A stretch of 43,276 nucleotides of DNA from Gammaproteobacteria bacterium (GTDB lineage: Bacteria > Pseudomonadota > Gammaproteobacteria > Steroidobacterales > Steroidobacteraceae), in NCBI GenBank assembly GCA_009926865.1, contig RFOD01000018.1, positions 1 through 43,276 of the forward strand, given 5' to 3'. Both the position numbers and the translations under genes were made by a program. The notes beneath the pieces were generated by a model, which was not told the origin of the DNA, did not search any database, and saw only the letters and a list, made by a program, of their open reading frames with translations. Shown piece by piece: positions 1-6,005 of the stretch (position 1 is its first letter; each line of letters starts with the position of its first letter).

Positions 1-67
1 TATCTCGGAAGGCAATCCCTGGCTGCGGAAAGTCGGGTACAACCGGCAGATAATCAGCTAAATTCAT
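1..67 (-). CDS. apt: Adenine phosphoribosyltransferase, N-terminal fragment
   Basis: The reverse strand from an ATG at 67 encodes 22 residues before the window ends, reading MNLADYLPVVPDFPQPGIAF and then RD. The PDFP-x-PGI-x-F-x-D pattern is the hallmark N-terminus of adenine phosphoribosyltransferase, which joins adenine to PRPP to give AMP in the cytoplasm. An in-frame TAA at 76-74 directly upstream fixes the start. I see no Shine-Dalgarno sequence in front of it. Its neighbour, the divergent nucleosidase, belongs to a family that releases adenine, so the two would form a salvage pair. Most of the gene lies outside the window, so the call rests on the N-terminal motif only. Confidence 0.8.
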   Translation of the reverse strand, partial: MNLADYLPVVPDFPQPGIAFRD

Positions 68-86
68 GGGAGCTTAAGGGGGGGTT

Positions 87-653
87 GTGACAGCGAACGC
101 ACTCATCGTAATCGCTTTGGCGGATGAACTGCACGGTGTGATCGATGAAATCTCTGTCCCCGTGCTCGAGTGCGGCGTGGGAAAGGTGAACGCCGCGACC
201 GAATTGGCGCGCGTATTGAGCCGACAATCCATTGATCTTGTCATCAACTATGGCAGTGCAGGCGGAGTCAGTGCTGACGCACAGGGTCTCATTGAGATCG
301 CCGAGGTTCTGCAACGTGACATGAACGCAGAACCGCTCGCACCTCGCGGCCGTACGCCTTTTGAATCAGGTACCGATCGACTTCGTTCGGGCCATACAGG
401 TCTCGTGTGTGCGACGGGCGATAATTTTGTGACGGCGCATGATCCATGGTTACACGCACAGGGCGTACATGTTGTCGATATGGAGCTCTTTGCGATCGCC
501 AAGGTCTGCCAACGCTTTGAGGTCCCTTGGCGTGGGTTTAAGTATGTCTCTGATCGTGCCGACGAAAACGCCGCTGACGATTGGCAAAAAAATGTCCGCG
601 ATGGCGCACAAGCCTTTGTCCACTCACTACCCGCCATCTGGAGATCACGCTGA
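87..653 (+). CDS. Nucleosidase, MTA/SAH nucleosidase-like (phosphorylase superfamily)
   Basis: 188 residues. The protein shows the pattern of 5'-methylthioadenosine/S-adenosylhomocysteine nucleosidases: GVGKVNAA near residue 31, GSAGG near 57, CATGDNF near 109, DMELFAIAKVC near 131 (the purine-binding and catalytic Glu region) and SDRADENA near 156 (catalytic Asp). These enzymes split the N-glycosidic bond and release adenine. It is shorter than typical Mtn (about 230 residues), so the exact substrate is uncertain; futalosine hydrolase-like or other nucleosidase activity is possible. The start is the GTG at 87, preceded by a strong purine-rich ribosome site at 76-84. The stop overlaps the next gene's ATG by one base (TGATG), so the two are likely co-translated. 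apt starts divergently 19 bases upstream. Confidence 0.75.
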   Translation: MTANALIVIALADELHGVIDEISVPVLECGVGKVNAATELARVLSRQSIDLVINYGSAGGVSADAQGLIEIAEVLQRDMNAEPLAPRGRTPFESGTDRLRSGHTGLVCATGDNFVTAHDPWLHAQGVHVVDMELFAIAKVCQRFEVPWRGFKYVSDRADENAADDWQKNVRDGAQAFVHSLPAIWRSR

Positions 654-1249
654 TGTCGCGCGCCGCAAAGTTACCCAGCCGGACGCCACAGTATCGTAGT
701 CCGTGGCGACGTATGCTCGGTCTTTTCGGGTTGACGCTGCTTGGTTGGCGTGTCGAGGGTGAACTGCCCGATCTCCCCAAATGCGTGCTCGCCGTTGCGC
801 CGCATACTTCGAACTGGGATTTTATCGTTGGTATTTTCGCGTATTTCGCATTACAGCTCCGCGCTTCGTGGCTCGTAAAACACACCGCCCTCCAAGGACC
901 TTGGGGGCCCCTTGGCCGCTATCTGGGTGGTATCGGTGTCGATCGAAGGCGAGCTGGAGATGTAGCGGGGCAGCTCGCCAAAGAATTCACTCAGCGCGAT
1001 CAATTAGTCCTTGCGATTACCCCAGAGGGCACCCGTAAGCGCGTGGTGGAATGGAAGCGCGGCTTCCATAATATCGCCTTAGCGGCTCAAGTGCCGATCG
1101 TGCCAGTCGCGATTGATTATTCGCGAAAAGCTGTTCGCTTTTTTCCGCCTTACATGCCGCAGCCGGACTATGCAGCGGATCTGGTAAAGCTCCAGCAATA
1201 TTTTTCCCGACAAGTACGCCACATCGTCGGGCTCAAACTCGGGGGCTGA
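653..1249 (+). CDS. Lysophospholipid acyltransferase family protein (PlsC-like)
   Basis: 198 residues from the ATG at 653, which overlaps the upstream stop codon. The acyltransferase box HTSNWD (H-x4-D) lies near residue 51 and the second substrate-binding motif PEGTRKR near residue 125. Both are diagnostic of glycerolipid acyltransferases of the PlsC superfamily, which acylate lysophosphatidate-like acceptors at the inner membrane. It is smaller than E. coli PlsC and has no long N-terminal membrane segment, like many accessory acyltransferases, so the acceptor is not known. The last 171 bases run antisense to the C-terminal coding region of the convergent phhA. An upstream in-frame start exists inside the nucleosidase gene, but the TGATG junction is preferred. 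Confidence 0.8.
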   Translation: MSRAAKLPSRTPQYRSPWRRMLGLFGLTLLGWRVEGELPDLPKCVLAVAPHTSNWDFIVGIFAYFALQLRASWLVKHTALQGPWGPLGRYLGGIGVDRRRAGDVAGQLAKEFTQRDQLVLAITPEGTRKRVVEWKRGFHNIALAAQVPIVPVAIDYSRKAVRFFPPYMPQPDYAADLVKLQQYFSRQVRHIVGLKLGG

Positions 1250-2011
1250 CGCAAGCGACCGATAAAGTGGACCAAAGTCGGTATTCAGCGTCGTATTCAG
1301 TAGTTGTTCAAAGCTATCGATGACGAAATAACCTGCTTGTAAACTATCAATTTGGTAACGGGTTTGCAGAATTCGCTCTAAGGAAAACGCTTGGCGTGTA
1401 GCATCTGGGCTTTCCAGTGAGTAAATACTTTCTTTGGCACTTGAGGTAATGCCCGCACCGTATGCGCGCAGCCCCTCTGGGGTTTGGATCAATCCGAACT
1501 CCACCGTATACCAATAGAGGCGCGCTAACTTATGAAGCGCGCCAAATTCAAGGCTACGTAAGCCTCCTTCACCATAGGCTTGCATGTAATCGGCAAAGAT
1601 GGGATTTGCCAGCATGGGCACATGACCAAAGATATCATGAAAGACATCGGGCTCTTGTAGATAGTCTAGTTGTTCTGGGCGACGAATGAACCGACCCGAT
1701 ACAAAAATTCGCTGGCTGAGATAGCTAAAAAATGCATAATCCGACACTAGCCCCGAAACAGCTCGGACTTCCCAGCCTGTTAGTGCGTATAGCTCCTCAG
1801 ATAAAACTGCGAAATCAGGCACGCCTCCTCGACCGAGCGATAGTTTTGCTAACCCTCGAAAAAAATCTGGATGTGCCCGATCTCGCAAAATATGGCTCTG
1901 TCGTGCAAACAAAATATCCCACACTCGATGTTCAGCCGCTGTATACGTACTATGGGCTTGATCAATAAATTGATCCCGAACTTCCGGCTGGTATAGATCG
2001 GATGCTTGCAT
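1079..2011 (-). CDS. phhA: Phenylalanine 4-monooxygenase
   Basis: 310 residues. It hydroxylates phenylalanine to tyrosine using tetrahydropterin and non-haem iron, feeding the tyrosine catabolic genes beside it. The iron ligands are visible: H125 and H130 in PDVFHDIFGH, and E171 in YTVEFGLI. The core also carries the family's LDYLQEPD and YGAGI-SS-KE patterns. Bacterial PhhA proteins are usually about 260-300 residues. Here the part after about residue 254 is encoded antisense to the convergent acyltransferase and ends in an arginine/lysine-rich tail of some 45 residues that I do not recognise from the family. The start codon lies 6 bases after the fah stop, so the five catabolic genes probably form one transcript. 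No pterin dehydratase (phhB) is in the window. Confidence 0.93.
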   Translation of the reverse strand: MQASDLYQPEVRDQFIDQAHSTYTAAEHRVWDILFARQSHILRDRAHPDFFRGLAKLSLGRGGVPDFAVLSEELYALTGWEVRAVSGLVSDYAFFSYLSQRIFVSGRFIRRPEQLDYLQEPDVFHDIFGHVPMLANPIFADYMQAYGEGGLRSLEFGALHKLARLYWYTVEFGLIQTPEGLRAYGAGITSSAKESIYSLESPDATRQAFSLERILQTRYQIDSLQAGYFVIDSFEQLLNTTLNTDFGPLYRSLASAPEFEPDDVAYLSGKILLELYQIRCIVRLRHVRRKKANSFSRIINRDWHDRHLSR

Positions 2012-2017
2012 GCTTGC

Positions 2018-3001
2018 TCAGTCGATCGGCATGACCTGCTGATCAATCGCGCCAAATACGGATTCACCCGAGCGGGTCAGTACCTCGATTCGCACACGAT
2101 CACCAAATTTTAAAAAAGACGTGTGGGCTGTCCCTTGATCAATGATTTCTAAGGTGCGTTTTTCTGCCAGACAAGAAACACCTCGGGATCGGTCTCTGTT
2201 GGAGACCGTGCCAGACCCGACAATACTGCCTGCTCGAAGACTGCGAGTTTTTGCACAGTGAGCGATCAATTGCGGAAAATCAAACACCATATCCTCTTGC
2301 GCCCAAGGCGATCCGAGCCACTGGTCATTGATAAATGAATGTACCGGTAAGTGGAGCTTGCCGCCGTCCCAAACGTCGCCTAGCGACTCAGGTGTCACCG
2401 CAAAGGGCGCGAAGGCAGTTGCCGGCTTAGATTGGTAAAAGCCAAAGCCCTTCTCAAGTTCTTGAGGGATGAGATGACGTAGGCTCCAATCATTTACCAA
2501 CATCACAAGTTTGATATCGCCACGGTGGCGGATGGCTTCGGCTGTCGACCCCATCGGGACATCTCCTAGCACCACCGCAATTTCAGCCTCAAGGTCGATT
2601 CCCCATTGCTCACTCGCGAAGCAAGCAGGTTCGTAGGGACCTAAAAAATCATCGCTCCCACCCTGATAAACGAGTGGGTCGGTCCAGAAGGAATTGGGCA
2701 TGGCAGCGCCGCGAGCCTTACGGACGAGTTCAACGTGATTAACGTAGGCGGAGCCGTCCACCCAATGAAAGGCGCGCGGCAGTGGCGCCGAGCATTGTTC
2801 GATATCAAGCGGTTCGCCGCAGGTAGGATCGTTCGCAAGTTGTCGAGCGAGTATTTCGAGTGAGGAGGCGACATCTGTCCACTGATCGAGCGCTGACTGT
2901 AAGGTCGGCACAATCATGTGGGCGTCGAGATAGCGCAGCCCATCCTCACTGACGACGATGAGTCGTCCATCACGCCCCTGACGTCGAGACGCGAGCTTCA
3001 C
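2018..3001 (-). CDS. fah: Fumarylacetoacetate hydrolase family protein (fumarylacetoacetase)
   Basis: 327 residues. The enzyme cleaves fumarylacetoacetate to fumarate and acetoacetate, the last step of tyrosine breakdown. The metal-binding acidic residues of the FAH fold are visible: E138 and E140 in DLEAEIAVV and D171 in LVNDWS, followed by the QSKPATAFAPFAVTP loop and the GSGTVSNRD segment near the active site. The length matches the bacterial-type fumarylacetoacetase rather than the longer eukaryotic-type enzyme. Its ATG overlaps the stop of the upstream VOC gene in an ATGA junction, and phhA follows 6 bases downstream. Genomic context makes fumarylacetoacetate the likely substrate within a family that also includes other hydrolases. 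Confidence 0.9.
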   Translation of the reverse strand: MKLASRRQGRDGRLIVVSEDGLRYLDAHMIVPTLQSALDQWTDVASSLEILARQLANDPTCGEPLDIEQCSAPLPRAFHWVDGSAYVNHVELVRKARGAAMPNSFWTDPLVYQGGSDDFLGPYEPACFASEQWGIDLEAEIAVVLGDVPMGSTAEAIRHRGDIKLVMLVNDWSLRHLIPQELEKGFGFYQSKPATAFAPFAVTPESLGDVWDGGKLHLPVHSFINDQWLGSPWAQEDMVFDFPQLIAHCAKTRSLRAGSIVGSGTVSNRDRSRGVSCLAEKRTLEIIDQGTAHTSFLKFGDRVRIEVLTRSGESVFGAIDQQVMPID

Positions 3002-3546
3002 GATTCAAATTCCTTTGCATGCAGAAATGACCCGATGGCCGGCGCACGACGGGTCGTACGCCATTGCTCTAACATCTCGGGTGCGATGCGTTCAGCTTGC
3101 TCTTGTAGGGTCGCAGAGCCCGTATTCACAGCAAGCTCTAGTCGGTGACCGTTAGGGTCGAAAAAATAGATAGATTCAAATAACCCATGATCGACAGGGC
3201 CAAGGACGTCAACGCCACACTGTCGGATATGTTCCGCGGCGCGATTTAGCATCTCGCGCGAATCCAACTCGAATGCGATATGTTGTACCCATGCTGGCGT
3301 GTTCGGGTCACGTCCCATCGGAGGTTGTGTGGGTAGTTCAAAAAACGCGAGCACATTACCCATGCCGACGTCTAAAAAAACATGCATGTAAGGATGCGGC
3401 TCTTTGGTCGATGGCACCTGGTTTTCAGAGAACGCGAGCCTAAAGCTCAAACCTAGCACGCGTTGATAAAACTCAACTGTCTCGGCTGCGTCGTTGCAGC
3501 GATAGGCAACGTGATGAATACGGGTGAGCGAAAACGGAGGGATCAT
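2998..3546 (-). CDS. VOC family protein (glyoxalase/extradiol dioxygenase fold) in tyrosine cluster
   Basis: 182 residues. The sequence carries two beta-alpha-beta-beta-beta VOC modules: RIHHVAYRCND near residue 10 and WVQHIAFELDS near residue 88. A further module signature, FFDPNGHRLELA, lies near residue 130. The two His and the Glu of this type often bind a divalent metal. It sits between maiA and fah with 4-base overlaps on both sides, so it is translated with the tyrosine pathway. Its reaction is unknown. It is much smaller than homogentisate dioxygenase (cupin fold, about 430 residues) and cannot be assigned as that enzyme by sequence. The C-terminal 45 residues, after the VOC fold, are a charged helix-like extension. 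Confidence 0.85.
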   Translation of the reverse strand: MIPPFSLTRIHHVAYRCNDAAETVEFYQRVLGLSFRLAFSENQVPSTKEPHPYMHVFLDVGMGNVLAFFELPTQPPMGRDPNTPAWVQHIAFELDSREMLNRAAEHIRQCGVDVLGPVDHGLFESIYFFDPNGHRLELAVNTGSATLQEQAERIAPEMLEQWRTTRRAPAIGSFLHAKEFES

Positions 3547-4196
3547 ATCGGCACCTCTGCATCAGGTTGATTTTCGGGTGCTGCATGTTTGAAAGCATCC
3601 TGCGCAAGGCAGTGCTGCTCGATCGCGAGTAAAGTAGGAAATGACTCTAAGTCCACTCCAAAACGTCGAGCCGCATAGCATTGAGGGATTAAGCAAATAT
3701 CGGCGAGCGAAGGCGAATCGCGATGACAAAAGACGCCAGGGGTAGCGTGAGTGAGTTGGTGTTCAAAGACCCTTAAGCCCCGCGTGATCCAATGCTTCAC
3801 CCAATCCGTAATGACTTTATTATCGAGGCCTATTGTCGCTAGATGACGTGTCACAGCTATGTTTTGCAAGGGCTGAATATCCGCGACGATGATCTGTGCC
3901 AAGGCGCGCACCTGTGCGCGCTCGAATGCATCGGTGGGTAGCAGAGGCGGGTTCGGGACAACCTCATCCAGCCACTCAAGGATCGCCATAGATTGGGTCA
4001 GTACTTGGCCATTGGCTTGTAAGGTGGGTACCCGTGCTTGTGGATTGAGTTTGCGGTATGCCTCCTCATGTTGTGCATCGATACCAGTCTGTATCGATAC
4101 CCCGATGTATTCATAGGGTAACTCTTTAAGTGCAAGTGCAATTCGTATTCGGTACGAGGCTGAGCTACGCCAGTAGTTGTGTAAGGTGAGATGCAT
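3543..4196 (-). CDS. maiA: Maleylacetoacetate isomerase (zeta-class glutathione S-transferase)
   Basis: 217 residues. The N-terminal thioredoxin-like half begins LHNYWRSSASYRIRIALA; the SS-x-x-x-R pattern is the zeta-class glutathione site (often SSCxxR, here with Ala in place of Cys). QSMAILEWLDE near residue 65 is the conserved glutathione gamma-Glu contact. The all-helical C-terminal domain contains PSLADICLIPQCYAARRFGVD, typical of MaiA. It converts maleylacetoacetate to fumarylacetoacetate using glutathione. I chose the ATG at 4196; a TTG at 4205 is in frame 9 bases upstream and is less likely. No clear ribosome site is visible, and the hpd stop lies 23 bases upstream. The stop overlaps the VOC gene start by 4 bases. 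Confidence 0.93.
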   Translation of the reverse strand: MHLTLHNYWRSSASYRIRIALALKELPYEYIGVSIQTGIDAQHEEAYRKLNPQARVPTLQANGQVLTQSMAILEWLDEVVPNPPLLPTDAFERAQVRALAQIIVADIQPLQNIAVTRHLATIGLDNKVITDWVKHWITRGLRVFEHQLTHATPGVFCHRDSPSLADICLIPQCYAARRFGVDLESFPTLLAIEQHCLAQDAFKHAAPENQPDAEVPI

Positions 4197-4219
4197 GTTG
4201 AACAACTAGTTTTTTTGAG

Positions 4220-5278
4220 TCAGATGACACCACGACGCATTTGATCACGCTCAATCGACTCAAAAAGCGCACGAAAATTTCCCTCGCCGAAACCCATGTT
4301 TCCTTTACGTTGAATAATCTCAAAGAAAATAGGGCCAATGACATTTTGAGTAAAAATTTGTAGCAAAATACCATCGCTATCTGAGCCGTCGATTAAGATC
4401 CCACGAGATTGTAATTGAGTGATGCTTTCCTTATGTCCATGAACACGTGCAGGGATGCCTTCGTAATAACTGGTAGGCGTCGACTGGAATTCGAGGCCAT
4501 TTTGCGACAATCGATCGACTGCTAAGTAAATGTCTTCTGTCGCGAGTGCAATATGCTGAATTCCTTCACCGCGGTAAGTGCGTAGGTACTCTGCAATCTG
4601 GCTCTTATCGTCTTGGCTTTCATTGATAGGTATACGAATTTTCCCGCACGGGCTCGTCATCGCTCTCGATAGAAGCCCCGTTTTTTGACCCTCAATATCA
4701 AAATAACGGACTTCGCGGAAGTTAAATAATTTTTCATAGAATGTGCACCAGTGATTCATCCGGCCTCGCTCTACATTGTGAGTTAGATGATCAATGACCG
4801 TGAGCTCCGCTCTCGCGCCCGAGTGGTTATGGGATGGTGCGGCGCTGATCGGGACGAAGTCGACGTCATAAATGTTTCGCTCGCCATAACGATCCACTAG
4901 ATAGATGAGGCTTCCGCCGATCCCGACAATAGATGGGATGTTTAACTCCATAGGTCCCGCCGAATCGGGTCCGGGTTTCGCACCGAGTGTCAGCGCACGC
5001 TGGTATGCGCTCGCGGCATCTTGGACTCGAAACGCCATTGCGCAGGCGCTTGGTCCATGGGTACTGGCGAACCGCTGAGCAAAGCTATCGGGCTCTGCAT
5101 TGATCAAAAAATTAATATCGCCTTGCCGGTGCAAGGTCACGTTTTTACTGCGATGTTTCGCGACGGCAGGAAAGCCCATTCGGTCAAACAGGCCGCGCAG
5201 TAGCTCCGGGTTAGGGGCGGTGTATTCAACGAATTCAAAGCCGTCTGTGCCCATCGGGTTGGACAGGGTGGTCATCAT
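4220..5278 (-). CDS. hpd: 4-hydroxyphenylpyruvate dioxygenase
   Basis: 352 residues, the usual length for the bacterial enzyme. It turns 4-hydroxyphenylpyruvate into homogentisate. The iron ligands are H164 (VIDHLTHNV), H242 (GIQHIALAT) and E320 (FFEIIQRKG), and the C-terminal GFGEGNFRALFESIE signature is intact. It is the first gene of the minus-strand catabolic operon. GGAG lies 6 bases before the ATG at 5278; a second ATG follows directly. The 173-base gap to the divergent Lrp-type regulator should hold the operon promoter. Its product, homogentisate, needs a dioxygenase that is not encoded in this window. Confidence 0.96.
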   Translation of the reverse strand: MMTTLSNPMGTDGFEFVEYTAPNPELLRGLFDRMGFPAVAKHRSKNVTLHRQGDINFLINAEPDSFAQRFASTHGPSACAMAFRVQDAASAYQRALTLGAKPGPDSAGPMELNIPSIVGIGGSLIYLVDRYGERNIYDVDFVPISAAPSHNHSGARAELTVIDHLTHNVERGRMNHWCTFYEKLFNFREVRYFDIEGQKTGLLSRAMTSPCGKIRIPINESQDDKSQIAEYLRTYRGEGIQHIALATEDIYLAVDRLSQNGLEFQSTPTSYYEGIPARVHGHKESITQLQSRGILIDGSDSDGILLQIFTQNVIGPIFFEIIQRKGNMGFGEGNFRALFESIERDQMRRGVI

Positions 5279-5451
5279 GGCGGTCTCCGCTCGTTACGTA
5301 ATGGGCGCGCTGGACACGGATGAGCAGCGCTGACACGTGAGCTATCGTAAACCCATCTATTGCGGGAAATCGGCGATAAGCTTGCTAAATACACTCTTTA
5401 AACCGTACGCTGCGCAATAAAATGTAAGACTACTTTCTATTCGAGCTATAA
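5279..5451. promoter_or_regulatory. Divergent intergenic region between hpd operon and Lrp-type regulator
   Basis: 173 bases separate the two divergent start codons, and the half next to the regulator is A/T-rich (about 5380-5451). Lrp/AsnC proteins usually bind such regions between themselves and their target operon, so autoregulation plus control of tyrosine catabolism is the natural reading. I could not single out a confident -35/-10 pair or a clean Lrp-type palindrome. Confidence 0.5.
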
Positions 5452-5961
5452 ATGAATTATTCATCCTTCCCGTCTCGCGTTGACCTTGATGACACAGACC
5501 GACGCATTCTGCAGCAGCTGCAACGCGATGCGTCTCTATCGAATCAGGCTCTCGCCGAACGGGTACACCTATCGCCCGCGCCCTGTTTGCGCAGGGTTAA
5601 GCGGCTGATTGAGGCTGGGGTGATTGAAAGGACGGTGGCCTTGCTGAGCCGTCACCATCTGGGTTTGGGTGTCACCGCTTATGCTTTCGTATCACTCGAT
5701 TCGCACCGCTCTGGGACAGAGGATCCTTTCGAGGCGATGGTTCGCAGCTCGCCAGAAATTGTGGAATGTGTACGCTTGAGCGGGGAATACGACTATTTGC
5801 TTCGCATCATCGTTCCGTCGATGCAAGCCTATTCAAAGTTATTGGATGATCGCTTACTGAAATGCAGATCGGTTCGCTCGGTCAACACCAGCTTTGATTT
5901 GGGTGTTTTGAAGCAAACGACGGCGTTGCCACTCGGTAGGGATGAGAGATCAAATACCTAG
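5452..5961 (+). CDS. Lrp/AsnC family transcriptional regulator
   Basis: 169 residues, the standard size for the family. Residues 11-60 form the winged helix-turn-helix (LDDTDRRILQQLQRDASLS, then ALAERVHLSPAPCLRRVKRL). The remainder is the RAM/AsnC effector-binding and oligomerisation domain, including SGEYDYLLRIIVPSMQAY near residue 122. These are cytoplasmic DNA-binding proteins that respond to amino acids. Being divergent from the hpd-maiA-VOC-fah-phhA operon, it is probably its phenylalanine/tyrosine-responsive regulator; that role is inferred from position. The gene is convergent with the TonB receptor, with 44 bases between stops. Confidence 0.92.
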   Translation: MNYSSFPSRVDLDDTDRRILQQLQRDASLSNQALAERVHLSPAPCLRRVKRLIEAGVIERTVALLSRHHLGLGVTAYAFVSLDSHRSGTEDPFEAMVRSSPEIVECVRLSGEYDYLLRIIVPSMQAYSKLLDDRLLKCRSVRSVNTSFDLGVLKQTTALPLGRDERSNT

Positions 5962-6005
5962 CACCAAGACGCCAAATTTTTCGAGTGTTAACTGTCGCCG
6001 TGGGC

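Noticed and set aside
248-637. 129-residue antisense frame in the nucleosidase gene
   Set aside because: A shadow of the recognised gene; low-complexity residue use and no motif.
2998-3546. VOC protein as the homogentisate dioxygenase
   Set aside because: Homogentisate dioxygenase is a larger cupin-fold enzyme; this protein is a 182-residue VOC-fold protein, so the assignment cannot be made from sequence.
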